Positions 16,758-26,450 of a DNA stretch of 64,000 nucleotides are shown one piece after another; positions within the stretch are counted from its first letter, which is position 1; each line of letters starts with the position of its first letter. The translations under genes were made by a program, and so were the position numbers. Source of the DNA: Streptomyces lydicus (GTDB lineage Bacteria; Actinomycetota; Actinomycetes; Streptomycetales; Streptomycetaceae); NCBI RefSeq assembly GCF_004125265.1, contig NZ_RDTE01000003.1:5890001-5954000 (forward strand), read 5' to 3'. The notes beneath the pieces are model-generated. The model was given only the letters and a program-made list of their open reading frames with translations, had not been told where the DNA came from and searched no databases.

Positions 16758-17860
16758 CACAGCATCAGCCGCCAGTCCTGGCCGGTCAGGTCCTGCCCGA
16801 AGCTGTGGTGCGGCGACTCGGCGACCAGCTCGAATCCGGCCCGCTGGTAGAGGGCGCGGGCCGCGCCGAGGACGGAGTTGGTCCACAGCACCATCTCGCC
16901 GTACCCGGCCTCCCGCGCGAACTCGATGCAGGAGTCGACGAGTTGCCGCCCTGCCCCGTGGCCCCGGGCGTCTGGCTCCACGAGCAGCAACCGCAGCCGG
17001 GCGACCCCCGGTCTGCCGTCCCGTACGCACATCACCGCACCCACGCGCTGCCCGCCCAGCTCCGCTATCCAGGTGCGGTCCCACCGCGGGTCGAAGTCCT
17101 CGGCGTACTCCGCGACGATCCGGGCCACCAGCGCCTCATAGCTCAGATCGAAGCCGTACTCGGCGGCGTAGAGGGCGGCGTTGCGCTCCACCATCCAGCC
17201 GAGGTCACCGGCGCGGGAGGCGCGCAGCACAACCCCGGGCACACGGCCCCCGCGCGGCTGCCGCGCCCCCTCGCCGGGTCGTGTTGCCCCCTCGCCGGGC
17301 AGTTCCACCCCCTCGCCGGGTTCTTCCACCCCTTCTCCGGGCTGTTCCGAGCCCTCTTCGAGAAGGGCGCGGACCGTGCGCATCGCCTCCACCACGCGGG
17401 TGCGGTCCGCGGCCGGGAGCCGCCGCAGCAGCGTCCCCGCGGCGTCCTGGGAACGCTCCTCCAGCAGTCCGGCCGCCTCCCGGCCGTCCTCGGTCAGCGT
17501 GATGCGCTGCCGCCGGGAATCCTGCTCGGACCTGCCGCGGGTGATCAGCTCGCGGTCCTCGAACTTGCCGAGCAGGCGGCTGAGATAGCCGGCGTCCAGC
17601 GACAGCGAGGCGCGCAGATCCGCGGCGTCCACCCGCGGATGGTTGGCGACCTCGTAGAGCACCCGCGCCTCGGTGAGGGTGAACGGGGTGTACAGATGCC
17701 GCCCGTAGTCGAGCGCGCCGATCAGATTTGTATAGAAGCGGTTGAATCTGCGCAGTTCACGGACCTCGGCCGGGGCATCGGACCGTGCCCCGCACAGCGC
17801 GTCGGGCGGCGCGTCGGATGACGTGTCGGTTGGTGTGTCGGATGGCGTCCTGGCGGTCAT
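16757..17860 (-). CDS. MarR regulator fused to a GNAT acetyltransferase
   Basis: About 367 residues. Residues about 25-165 are a MarR winged helix (FTLTEARVLYEVANHP, SLDAGYLSRLLGKFEDRELI, SRRQRITLTEDGR). Residues about 215-365 are a GNAT N-acetyltransferase with the acetyl-CoA loop RLLLVEPDARGHGAGRQLVD. A linker of repeated PGEG units, about five copies, joins them. Such MarR-GNAT fusions are known in actinobacteria; most have undefined substrates. ATG at 17860 follows GGTGAGGGG. Two perfect palindromes lie 16-44 bp upstream, strongly suggesting that it represses itself. No in-operon target is seen, though the Gfo/Idh operon starts 270 bp away in the opposite direction. Confidence 0.92.
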   Translation of the reverse strand: MTARTPSDTPTDTSSDAPPDALCGARSDAPAEVRELRRFNRFYTNLIGALDYGRHLYTPFTLTEARVLYEVANHPRVDAADLRASLSLDAGYLSRLLGKFEDRELITRGRSEQDSRRQRITLTEDGREAAGLLEERSQDAAGTLLRRLPAADRTRVVEAMRTVRALLEEGSEQPGEGVEEPGEGVELPGEGATRPGEGARQPRGGRVPGVVLRASRAGDLGWMVERNAALYAAEYGFDLSYEALVARIVAEYAEDFDPRWDRTWIAELGGQRVGAVMCVRDGRPGVARLRLLLVEPDARGHGAGRQLVDSCIEFAREAGYGEMVLWTNSVLGAARALYQRAGFELVAESPHHSFGQDLTGQDWRLML

Positions 17861-17876
17861 GGCCGACCCCTCACCT

Positions 17877-17904
17877 TTGACTGAGTCAATCTTGACTGAG
17901 TCAA
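17877..17904. promoter_or_regulatory. Twin perfect palindromes, MarR operator
   Basis: TTGACTGAGTCAA occurs exactly at 17877-17889 and again at 17892-17904, 15 bp apart centre to centre. Each is a perfect 6-1-6 palindrome, and each half carries TTGACT, so promoter and operator overlap. The position just upstream of the MarR-GNAT start points to self-repression. Confidence 0.82.
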
Positions 17905-17960
17905 GAGTAAGCCGCCGAGGCCTCCCCGCACATCCCTCTTTCGTGTCATTCGTTCGCCCG

Positions 17961-17992
17961 CGCATCCGCGCATCCGCGCATCCGCGCATCCG
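17961..17992. repeat. 8-bp tandem repeat, 4 copies
   Basis: CGCATCCG repeated four times exactly in the spacer between the MarR-GNAT promoter and the Gfo/Idh start. A simple slippage repeat. Confidence 0.8.
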
Positions 17993-18127
17993 CGCCTTCA
18001 GCGTCGGCCCCGCCCCTTGTTCGTGTCCCGCTTTGTTCGTCTCCCGCCATGCGGTCTGGCGCCCGCCGCCCAGAAGGCGCTTACTGGAGCGGGACTGCCA
18101 CCTGCTGTGCGCGAGAGGGGCCGGGCC

Positions 18128-19279
18128 GTGACACGCACGACCGTACGCATCGCCATGAACGGCGTGACCGGACGCATGGGTCAGCGCCAGCACCTGGTGC
18201 GCTCCCTCCTCGCCCTACGGGAACAGGGCGGCCTCGAACTGGCCGACGGCACGGTGATCTGGCCCGAACCGGTGCTCGTCGGCCGCAGTGCGCCCAAGCT
18301 GCGGGCCCTGGCCGAGCGGCACGGCCTGGAGCACTGGAGCTGCGACCTCGACGCCGTACTGGGCGACGACTCCATCGGCATTTACTTCGACGCCCAGATC
18401 ACCGCCGCCCGCGAGGAGGCGGTGAAGAAGGCGATCGCCGCCGGAAAACACCTCTACGTCGAAAAGCCGACCGCGAGCAGCCACGCGGGCGCGCTGGAAC
18501 TCGCCCGGCTGGCGCAGGAGGCGGGCGTCAAGAACGGCGTCGTCCAGGACAAGCTCTTCCTGCCCGGCCTGCGCAAGCTCCGCCGCCTCGTCGAGGGCGG
18601 CTTCTTCGGCCGCATCCTCTCCGTACGGGGCGAGTTCGGCTACTGGGTCTTCGAGGGAGACTGGCAGCAGGCGCAGCGCCCCTCCTGGAACTACCGCGCC
18701 GAGGACGGCGGTGGTATCGCGGCCGATATGTTCCCGCACTGGGAGTACGTCCTGCACGAGCTGTTCGGGCCGGTCGAAACCGTCCAGGCGCAGCTGGCCA
18801 CCCACCTGCCGCGCCGCCGGGACGAGTCGGGCACCCCGTACGAGGCCACCGCCGACGACGCCGCCTACGGCATCTTCGGGCTGTCCGGCGGCATCGTCGC
18901 CCAGATCAACTCCTCCTGGGCGGTCCGGGTGCACCGCGACGAACTGGTCGAGTTCCAGGTCGACGGCACCGAAGGGTCGGCCGTCGCGGGACTCCGCCAC
19001 TGCCGCGTCCAGCACCGCGCCCACACCCCCAGACCGGTCTGGAACCCCGACCTTCCGGCAACCGAACCATTCCGCGCGCAGTGGCACGAGGTCCCCGACA
19101 ACGCCGTCTTCGACAATGCGTTCAAGGCGCAGTGGGAGCTGTTCCTGCGGCATGTCGTCCGCGACGAGCCCTGGTGCTGGGACCTGGCGGCGGGCGCCCG
19201 CGGCGTCCGGCTCGCCGAACTGGCGGTGCGTTCCTCGGCGGAGGGCCGCCGCCTGGACGTCCCGGAGCCGGGCCGTTGA
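18128..19279 (+). CDS. Gfo/Idh/MocA family sugar oxidoreductase
   Basis: About 383 residues, NAD(P)-dependent, acting on a sugar or polyol. The N-terminal Rossmann part is seen in RIAMNGVTGRMG and the family motif EKPTA with the conserved Lys near residue 117. The C-terminal part carries DGGGIAADMFPHWEYVL with the substrate-site His. The glycine motif NGVTGRMG is unlike the usual GxGxxG and marks a divergent branch. GTG at 18128 follows GAGAGGGG. It is the first gene of a tight operon: the next start overlaps the stop by 4 bp and the third gene again by 4 bp. It probably makes a keto sugar for the next two enzymes. Confidence 0.9.
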   Translation: MTRTTVRIAMNGVTGRMGQRQHLVRSLLALREQGGLELADGTVIWPEPVLVGRSAPKLRALAERHGLEHWSCDLDAVLGDDSIGIYFDAQITAAREEAVKKAIAAGKHLYVEKPTASSHAGALELARLAQEAGVKNGVVQDKLFLPGLRKLRRLVEGGFFGRILSVRGEFGYWVFEGDWQQAQRPSWNYRAEDGGGIAADMFPHWEYVLHELFGPVETVQAQLATHLPRRRDESGTPYEATADDAAYGIFGLSGGIVAQINSSWAVRVHRDELVEFQVDGTEGSAVAGLRHCRVQHRAHTPRPVWNPDLPATEPFRAQWHEVPDNAVFDNAFKAQWELFLRHVVRDEPWCWDLAAGARGVRLAELAVRSSAEGRRLDVPEPGR

Positions 19280-20502
19280 ACGCGCCCGCGGGGCCGCCCC
19301 CGCTCGGGCACAACCCGGACCCCGCCACCCGCCCCCACGGGCCGGACTCCCCCCACCTACACGGGCCGGACTCCACCCTCCCGTCCACCGCGCGGCCCCC
19401 GCTCCGCTCCCGTACGGTCTTCGCCGCCGCCCATGTGGTCGCCGATCCCCGCGCCGACACCACCCCGGACGGCCCGGCCGCCGTCGACTGGGACGCCACC
19501 CTCGCCTTCCGGCACCACCTGTGGGCGCACGGTCTGGGCGTGGCCGAGGCGATGGACACCGCACAGCGCGGTGCGGGCCTGGACTGGAGCGCCGCCGCCG
19601 AGCTGATCCGGCGCACCGCCGCCGAGGCCGCGGCCGTCGGCGGCCTCCTGGCCTGCGGTGTCGGCACCGACCAACTGCCGCCGCACCCGGCCTCCTTGGC
19701 CGACATCCGGCGCGCCTACGAGGAACAGCTCGGGATCGTCGAGGGTGCCGGCGGCCGCCCGGTCCTGATGGCTTCACGTCAGCTGGCCGGGGCCGCCACC
19801 GGCCCGGACGACTACCGCGAGCTCTACGGCCACCTCCTGCGCCAGGCCACCCGGCCGGTGATCCTGCACTGGCTCGGCCCGATGTTCGATCCGGCACTGG
19901 CAGGCTATTGGGGCAGCCCGGAACTCGACGCGGCCACCGAGACGTTCCTGGCGATCATCACCGACCACCCCGCCAAGGTGGACGGCGTCAAGGTCTCCCT
20001 GCTGGACGCCGCCCGGGAGGTGGCGCTGCGCCGCCGTCTGCCGCCGACGGTGCGCTGCTACACCGGCGACGACTTCCACTACCCGGAGCTGATCGCGGGC
20101 GACGACCACGGCTTCAGCCATGCGCTGCTGGGCGTCTTCGACCCGCTCGCCGCCCCCGCCGCCGCAGCCCTGCGCCTCCTGGACAACGAGGACACCGCGG
20201 GGTTCCGGGCCGCCCTGGACCCCACCGTCGCGCTCGCCCGGCATCTCTTCCGGGCACCCACCCGCCACTACAAGACCGGCATCGTCCTGCTGGCCTGGCT
20301 GGCGGGCCACCAGTCCCACTTCACCATGCTCGGCGGACTGCAGTCCGCCCGCTCCCTGCCCTACCTGCGGCGCGCCCACCAACTGGCCGACGGACTCGGC
20401 CTGTTCCCCGACCCGGAGCTCGCCGCCCACCGCATGCGGCAACTCCTCGCGGAATACGGGGAGGAGCTCGCGGCAAACGGGGCGGAGACGGAGGACGCAT
20501 GA
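19276..20502 (+). CDS. DUF993 / dihydrodipicolinate-synthase-like family protein
   Basis: About 408 residues. The body reads as the DUF993 branch of the DHDPS/NanA aldolase fold: WDATLAFRHHLWAHGLGVAEAMDT, RPVILHWLGPMFDPALAGYWG, KVDGVKVSLLDA and the late TRHYKTGIVLLAWLAGHQ. The VKVSL Lys is a candidate Schiff-base residue by analogy. The proposed TTG start at 19276 overlaps the upstream TGA as TTGA, with GGAG 8 nt before it; the first 40 residues are Pro-rich and unconserved. The stop overlaps the next ATG (ATGA). It probably performs an aldol cleavage or lyase step on the product of the Gfo/Idh enzyme. No substrate is established. Confidence 0.85.
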   Translation: MNAPAGPPPLGHNPDPATRPHGPDSPHLHGPDSTLPSTARPPLRSRTVFAAAHVVADPRADTTPDGPAAVDWDATLAFRHHLWAHGLGVAEAMDTAQRGAGLDWSAAAELIRRTAAEAAAVGGLLACGVGTDQLPPHPASLADIRRAYEEQLGIVEGAGGRPVLMASRQLAGAATGPDDYRELYGHLLRQATRPVILHWLGPMFDPALAGYWGSPELDAATETFLAIITDHPAKVDGVKVSLLDAAREVALRRRLPPTVRCYTGDDFHYPELIAGDDHGFSHALLGVFDPLAAPAAAALRLLDNEDTAGFRAALDPTVALARHLFRAPTRHYKTGIVLLAWLAGHQSHFTMLGGLQSARSLPYLRRAHQLADGLGLFPDPELAAHRMRQLLAEYGEELAANGAETEDA

Positions 20503-21359
20503 GCGACGGCCCCCGCTGCCTCCTCGACCGCCTCAGCCTCAACCAGGAGACCGTCCGGCAGTGGTCCCTGCCCGAACTGGCCGACGGCTGTGCGCGGGCC
20601 GGCGTACGGGGCGTGGGGCTGTGGCGCGCCCCGGTGCGGGAGTACGGGGCGGCCGCGGCCGCCCGGCTCGTACGGGACGCCGGGCTGCGGGTCACCAGCC
20701 TGTGCCGGGGCGGTTTCCTCACCGCGCCGGACCCGGGCGGGCGCGCGGCCGCCCTGGACGACAACCGGGCGGCCGTCGACGAGGCGGCCGCCCTCGGGAC
20801 GGACACCCTGGTGCTCGTCTCCGGCGGGCTGCCACCCGGCAGCCGGGACCTGCCCGGCGCCCGGGAGCGGGTCGCCGACGCACTGGGCGAGCTGGGCCCG
20901 TACGCCGCACAGCGGGGCGTACGGCTGGCTCTCGAACCCCTGCACCCGATGTACGCGGCGGACCGCTGTGTGGTCTCCACCCTCGCCCAGGCGCTGGAGC
21001 TCGCCGAGCGGTTCCCCGCCGGGCAGGTGGGCGTGGTCGTGGACACCTACCACCTGTGGTGGGACGACACCGTCGGCACACAGATCGCCCGCGCGGGCGG
21101 CACCGGCGAGGAGGCCGCCTCCCGGATCGCCGCCTTCCAGCTCGCCGACTGGGTCACCCCGCTGCCCGAGGGTGCCCTGCTGGGGCGCGGGCAACTCGGG
21201 GACGGAGCGGTGGATCTGCGGTGGTTCCGGGAGCGGGTCGACGCGGCCGGCTACCGGGGGCCGATCGAGGTGGAGATCTTCAACCCGGCGCTGTGGGCGC
21301 GCGACGGCACGGACGTGCTGGCCGAGATCGTGGACCGCTTCCGCACCCACGTCGGCTGA
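20499..21359 (+). CDS. Sugar phosphate isomerase/epimerase, third gene of the sugar operon
   Basis: About 286 residues, AP-endonuclease-2-type TIM barrel. Metal-ligand segments are LALEPLHPMY, GVVVDTYHLWWD, AFQLADWVTPL and GPIEVEIFNP, in the usual order (Glu, Asp/His, Gln or Asp, Glu). ATG at 20499 overlaps the DUF993 stop as ATGA, so translation is coupled. With the two upstream enzymes it forms a dehydrogenase, lyase and isomerase set, a common arrangement for breakdown of a rare sugar or a 3-keto glycoside. The actual substrate is inference only. Confidence 0.9.
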   Translation: MSDGPRCLLDRLSLNQETVRQWSLPELADGCARAGVRGVGLWRAPVREYGAAAAARLVRDAGLRVTSLCRGGFLTAPDPGGRAAALDDNRAAVDEAAALGTDTLVLVSGGLPPGSRDLPGARERVADALGELGPYAAQRGVRLALEPLHPMYAADRCVVSTLAQALELAERFPAGQVGVVVDTYHLWWDDTVGTQIARAGGTGEEAASRIAAFQLADWVTPLPEGALLGRGQLGDGAVDLRWFRERVDAAGYRGPIEVEIFNPALWARDGTDVLAEIVDRFRTHVG

Positions 21360-21360
21360 C

Positions 21361-21466
21361 GAGCGCAGGCCGGACGGCGCATGCACGTCGGACGGCGCAC
21401 CCACGTCGGCTGACGCGCGCAGACCGGATGACGCGCGCAGACCGCGTGACGCGTGCACGCCGGATG
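21361..21466. repeat. 17-18-bp degenerate tandem repeat
   Basis: Units on the pattern GACGCGCGCAGACCGGAT and CGTCGGACGGCGCAC begin at the stop codon of the isomerase and run about 105 bp. No gene is present in the spacer to 21743 apart from the terminator. Confidence 0.7.
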
Positions 21467-21608
21467 ACCGGGAGAGGCACACAGCAAGTGCCGGAGAAAT
21501 AACTCAGCGGATGCGCGCAACCGTTGGCCGCCCACAAAGGTCATAGCTGACGCTGGTCCCGAAAGGGGAGGGGCCCGGGGGGGATCCGGGGACCGGCGTG
21601 GAGGGGGA

Positions 21609-21643
21609 ATCGAGGGGCCCGACCATCGGACGGGCCCCTCGAT
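21609..21643. terminator. 13-bp perfect hairpin after the sugar operon
   Basis: ATCGAGGGGCCCG (21609-21621) pairs with CGGGCCCCTCGAT (21631-21643) around a 9-nt loop. It separates the sugar operon from the helicase gene. Confidence 0.8.
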
Positions 21644-21743
21644 GGTGCACCGCGACCCGGAGAGCGGCCCGGAGGGGACCCGGCCGCTTTCCGGATCCCC
21701 CGCCTCCCGGCGCGATGTCAGACCCCGGCGGTACGGTCGGTCC

Positions 21744-23957
21744 ATGGTCAACGCAGCCGTGATCGAAGGGGTCCTGGAGCGGATCACCTACGCCAACGAG
21801 GAGAACGGCTATACCGTCGCGCGGGTCGACACCGGCCGTGGCGCGGGCGATCTGCTGACCGTCGTCGGCGCGCTGCTCGGGGCGCAGCCGGGCGAATCGC
21901 TGCGCATGGAGGGCCGCTGGGGCTCCCACCCCCAATACGGCAAACAGTTCACCGTCGAGAACTACACCACCGTCCTGCCCGCCACCATCCAGGGCATCCG
22001 CCGCTATCTGGGCTCCGGCCTGATCAAGGGCATCGGCCCGCGGATCGCCGACCGCATCGTCGAGCACTTCGGCACGGACACCCTCGACGTCATCGAGACC
22101 ACCCCCGCACGTCTGGTGGAGGTGCCGGGCCTGGGCCCCAAGCGCACGAAGATGATCGGCGCCGCCTGGGAGGAGCAGAAGGCCATCAAGGAGGTCATGG
22201 TCTTCCTCCAGGGCGTCGGCGTGTCCACCTCCATCGCCGTGCGGATCTACAAGAAATACGGCGACGCCTCCATCTCCGTCGTCCGCAACCAGCCCTACCG
22301 CCTGGCCGCCGACGTCTGGGGCATCGGCTTCCTGACCGCCGACCGCATCGCCCAGTCCGTGGGCATTCCGCACGACAGCCCGGACCGCGTCAAGGCAGGC
22401 CTGCAGTACGCGCTGTCGCAGTCCACGGACCAGGGCCATTGCTTCCTGCCCGAGGAACAACTGATCGCCGACGCGGTGAAGTTGCTCCAGGTGGACACGG
22501 GCCTGGTCATCGAGTGCCTGGGCGAGCTGGCCGCGGACCCGGAGGGCGTGGTCCGCGAGCAGGTGCCGGGCGACGGGGACGGCGCGCCGCCGGTCACCGC
22601 CGTCTATCTGGTGCCCTTCCACCGCGCCGAGATCTCCCTGGCCGGCCGGCTGACCCGGCTGCTGCGCACGGACGAGGACCGGATGCCGGCGTTCCGGGAC
22701 GTCGACTGGGACAAGGCACTGGCCTGGCTGGCGCGGCGGACGGGCGCCGAGCTGGCCCCCGAGCAGCAGCAGGCGGTGCGCCTCGCGCTGACCGAGAAGG
22801 TCGCGGTGCTCACCGGCGGCCCCGGCTGCGGCAAATCCTTCACCGTCCGTTCCGTCGTCGAGCTGGCCCGCGCCAAGAAGGCCACGGTGGTGCTGGCGGC
22901 GCCCACGGGCCGGGCGGCCAAGCGGCTCTCGGAGCTGACCGGCGCCGAGGCCTCCACGGTCCACCGGCTCCTGGAGCTCAAGCCCGGCGGGGACGCCGCC
23001 TATGACGCGGACCGGCCGCTGGACGCCGATCTGGTGGTGGTCGACGAGGCCTCGATGCTGGATCTGCTGCTCGCGAACAAGCTGGTCAAGGCGGTGCCGC
23101 CGGGCGCCCATCTGCTGCTGGTGGGGGATGTCGACCAGCTGCCGTCGGTGGGGGCGGGCGAGGTGCTGCGCGATCTCCTCGACGAGGCCGGTCCGGTGCC
23201 GGCTGTGCGGCTGACCCGGATCTTCCGGCAGGCCCAGCAGTCCGGGGTGGTCACCAACGCCCACCGCATCAACTCCGGCGTCCCGCCCCTGACCACCGGC
23301 CTGACGGACTTCTTCCTGTTCGCCGAGGAGGACGCCGAGGAGGCCGGACGGCTGGCGGTGGATGTCGCGGCCCGCCGGATCCCGGCGAAGTTCGGCCTCG
23401 ACCCGCGCCGGGACGTCCAGGTGCTCACCCCGATGCACCGCGGCCCGGCCGGTGCGGGCGCCCTGAACGGCCTGCTCCAGCAGGCCGTCACCCCCGCCCG
23501 CCCCGACCTGCCCGAGCGCCGCTTCGGCGGCCGCGTCTTCCGTGTCGGCGACAAGGTCACCCAGGTCAGGAACAACTACGAAAAAGGCCTCAACGGCGTC
23601 TTCAACGGCACGGTCGGCGTGGTCACCGCCCTGGACGGTGACGAGCAGCGGCTGACCGTGCGCACCGACGAGGACGAGGAGATTCCCTACGACTTCGACG
23701 AACTCGACGAACTCGCCCACGCCTATGCCGTGACGATCCACCGCTCGCAGGGTAGTGAGTATCCAGCGGTGGTGATTCCGGTCACCACCAGTGCCTGGAT
23801 GATGCTGCAGCGCAATTTGCTGTATACCGCCGTGACCCGGGCAAAGCGCTTGGTGGTGCTCGTCGGCTCCCGCAAGGCCTTGGGGCAGGCCGTCCGCACG
23901 GTATCCGCCGGTCGGCGGTGTACGGCGCTCGATCACCGGCTCGCCGGTGCGATATGA
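21744..23957 (+). CDS. recD2: RecD2-type ATP-dependent 5'-3' DNA helicase
   Basis: About 737 residues. The N-terminal part has the RecD2 beta barrel and helix-hairpin-helix repeats (GIGPRIADRIVEHFG, GVGVSTSIAVRIYKKYG, WGIGFLTADRIAQSVG). The SF1B helicase core follows: Walker A LTGGPGCGKS near residue 357, VVDEASMLD, GDVDQLPSVGAGEVL, LTRIFRQAQQS, and C-terminal YAVTIHRSQGSEYPAV. RecD2 works without RecBC, in replication-fork and mismatch-linked repair in other bacteria. ATG at 21744 opens a conserved MVNAAVIEGVLERITYANEENGYTV; no strong ribosome site is seen. It is a single gene between a terminator and gltA. Confidence 0.93.
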   Translation: MVNAAVIEGVLERITYANEENGYTVARVDTGRGAGDLLTVVGALLGAQPGESLRMEGRWGSHPQYGKQFTVENYTTVLPATIQGIRRYLGSGLIKGIGPRIADRIVEHFGTDTLDVIETTPARLVEVPGLGPKRTKMIGAAWEEQKAIKEVMVFLQGVGVSTSIAVRIYKKYGDASISVVRNQPYRLAADVWGIGFLTADRIAQSVGIPHDSPDRVKAGLQYALSQSTDQGHCFLPEEQLIADAVKLLQVDTGLVIECLGELAADPEGVVREQVPGDGDGAPPVTAVYLVPFHRAEISLAGRLTRLLRTDEDRMPAFRDVDWDKALAWLARRTGAELAPEQQQAVRLALTEKVAVLTGGPGCGKSFTVRSVVELARAKKATVVLAAPTGRAAKRLSELTGAEASTVHRLLELKPGGDAAYDADRPLDADLVVVDEASMLDLLLANKLVKAVPPGAHLLLVGDVDQLPSVGAGEVLRDLLDEAGPVPAVRLTRIFRQAQQSGVVTNAHRINSGVPPLTTGLTDFFLFAEEDAEEAGRLAVDVAARRIPAKFGLDPRRDVQVLTPMHRGPAGAGALNGLLQQAVTPARPDLPERRFGGRVFRVGDKVTQVRNNYEKGLNGVFNGTVGVVTALDGDEQRLTVRTDEDEEIPYDFDELDELAHAYAVTIHRSQGSEYPAVVIPVTTSAWMMLQRNLLYTAVTRAKRLVVLVGSRKALGQAVRTVSAGRRCTALDHRLAGAI

Positions 23958-24135
23958 GAGGTCCCCCCTCTTTCCCAATCGGGGCGAAGGGGGGCAGGAT
24001 GGGCACTCAGACGGCACTGAGTGCCGCAGACAGGCCCTATGGCCGACCCCGAGTGCACAACCAAGGCCCAAATGGGGGAAGGTATAGGCAGTCAGGGCAC
24101 CTCGAAGAAGAGGCACAACGTCGGTGAGGGATGAC

Positions 24136-25425
<1,290 letters not shown>

Positions 25426-25457
25426 CCCCTCGGGGCAGGCTCTCCGCGCGCAAAAAA

Positions 25458-25508
25458 GAAGCGCCCCGCCTCCGGATCCCCCCACGGGTCCAGAGCGCGG
25501 GGCGCTTC
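25458..25508 (+). terminator. Hairpin terminator of citrate synthase
   Basis: GAAGCGCCCCGC (25458-25469) pairs perfectly with GCGGGGCGCTTC (25497-25508). Six A residues precede the left arm, so the structure may also stop transcription from the other side. A related GGATCCCCCCACGGG-like string recurs 50 bp downstream. Confidence 0.85.
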
Positions 25509-25907
25509 CCTTGTCCCGGTTGGATTCCCCCCACGGGATCCGTCCGGGCGTTCAGGGTTGCACCGCGATCTGCCGGGACGCGCACATTCGGGAGGGCCGC
25601 TCAAAGCTCCCCGGGCACGTCGCCCCGGCCACGCGTAGCCGGGCACGATCCCCCAAGATCAGCCCGGCTGTTGCAGTGCAAGCCCCGCCGGGGTGCCTGC
25701 ACTTGCCCGGTTAGACTCGCGACCCCCCTCAATGGTTACGTTCGGATGAGTGTGATCTGGGTCTCTTGCCATATGGGGGCGAATGCGGTCAAGGGCCTCC
25801 ATTGGGAGATCCAGGCCCTTGGGTATGGGTGTTGTGCCGGTTGTAAGGGCTGTGTGAAGTTTCCCGGGTGCGGTGGCGTCGGCAACCGCGGAGGCCGGGG
25901 TGGCGCG
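25509..25907. other. 400-bp spacer with a dyad, no convincing gene
   Basis: The spacer between gltA and the copper chaperone has AGTGCA/TGCACT arms enclosing CCCC-GCC-GGGG near 25674-25702, a structured element of unknown role. A plus-strand reading from 25746 is Cys-rich at first but has no ribosome site and runs on opposite the copper chaperone; it is not called. Confidence 0.5.
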
Positions 25908-26195
25908 TCAGGCCGCCCGCTCGACGAGCTCGTAACCGGCCTCGTCGACGGCCGCCCGCACCGCGTCCTCGTCCAGCGGTGCCTTGGAGATGACGGTCAC
26001 CAGGCCGGTGGCCGCGACCGCCTGTACCGAACTCACCCCGGCGAGCTCGCCGATCTCGGACGACACCGCCCCCTCGCAGTGGCCGCAGGTCATACCGGTG
26101 ACCCGGTAGGTGGTGGTCACCTCGCCGACCCGGACGTCGGTGCCGCCGGAGTGGCAGGAGTCTTCAGGGGTGCAGCAGGAGCCGTTCTCGGCCAT
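25908..26195 (-). CDS. Copper chaperone, heavy-metal-associated (HMA) domain protein
   Basis: A 95-residue CopZ-like protein. The metal site is MTCGHC in TYRVTGMTCGHCEGAVSSEI, at the usual place after the first strand, followed by the ferredoxin-like beta-alpha-beta fold (GLVTVISKAPLDEDAV). The head MAENGSCCTPEDSCHS adds three further Cys and a His, which could hold a second metal ion. It would carry Cu(I) to a P-type ATPase or to CsoR in the cytoplasm. ATG at 26195 follows AAGGAG. A CsoR-type palindrome 120 bp upstream marks copper-induced expression. No csoR or copA is in the window, so it is an orphan of the copper regulon. Confidence 0.93.
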   Translation of the reverse strand: MAENGSCCTPEDSCHSGGTDVRVGEVTTTYRVTGMTCGHCEGAVSSEIGELAGVSSVQAVAATGLVTVISKAPLDEDAVRAAVDEAGYELVERAA

Positions 26196-26313
26196 GGGGG
26201 AATCTCCTTGTGGTGCCGATGTGTTCCGTGTGGTGCCGTGCGCCGGGGAGGTGCGGCGCGCCGTGAGCGGCTGACTCCGGTGACTGCCGGCACCTCCCGA
26301 CCCTCGGCACTTT

Positions 26314-26330
26314 ATACCCCTAGGGGGTAT
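26314..26330 (-). promoter_or_regulatory. CsoR-type copper operator
   Basis: ATACCCCTAGGGGGTAT is a near-perfect palindrome matching the ATACCCC-GGGGTAT class bound by CsoR copper sensors. It lies about 120 bp upstream of the chaperone ATG and in the same 250-bp gap as the DedA-like start, so it mainly suits the chaperone promoter. Confidence 0.8.
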
Positions 26331-26450
26331 CGATCCAGCTTCCGGGTGCGCCCGCCACGCCGCCCCCGCGCCCCACCGCGTTGCCGCACGCCCCGCCACG
26401 CGTCAGCCTTGGGATATACGGGCTCGGGGTGGATCCGAGGAGGCGGCCGT

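Noticed and set aside
17961..17992. CGCATCCG repeats as a CRISPR-like array
   Set aside because: The copies are directly adjacent with no spacers and no cas genes are near. It is a slippage repeat.
25746..25910. Cys-rich plus-strand frame (GYGCCAGCKGC) near the copper chaperone
   Set aside because: It looked like a small metal-binding peptide, but it has no ribosome site and simply continues for over 1 kb through the antisense of the chaperone.
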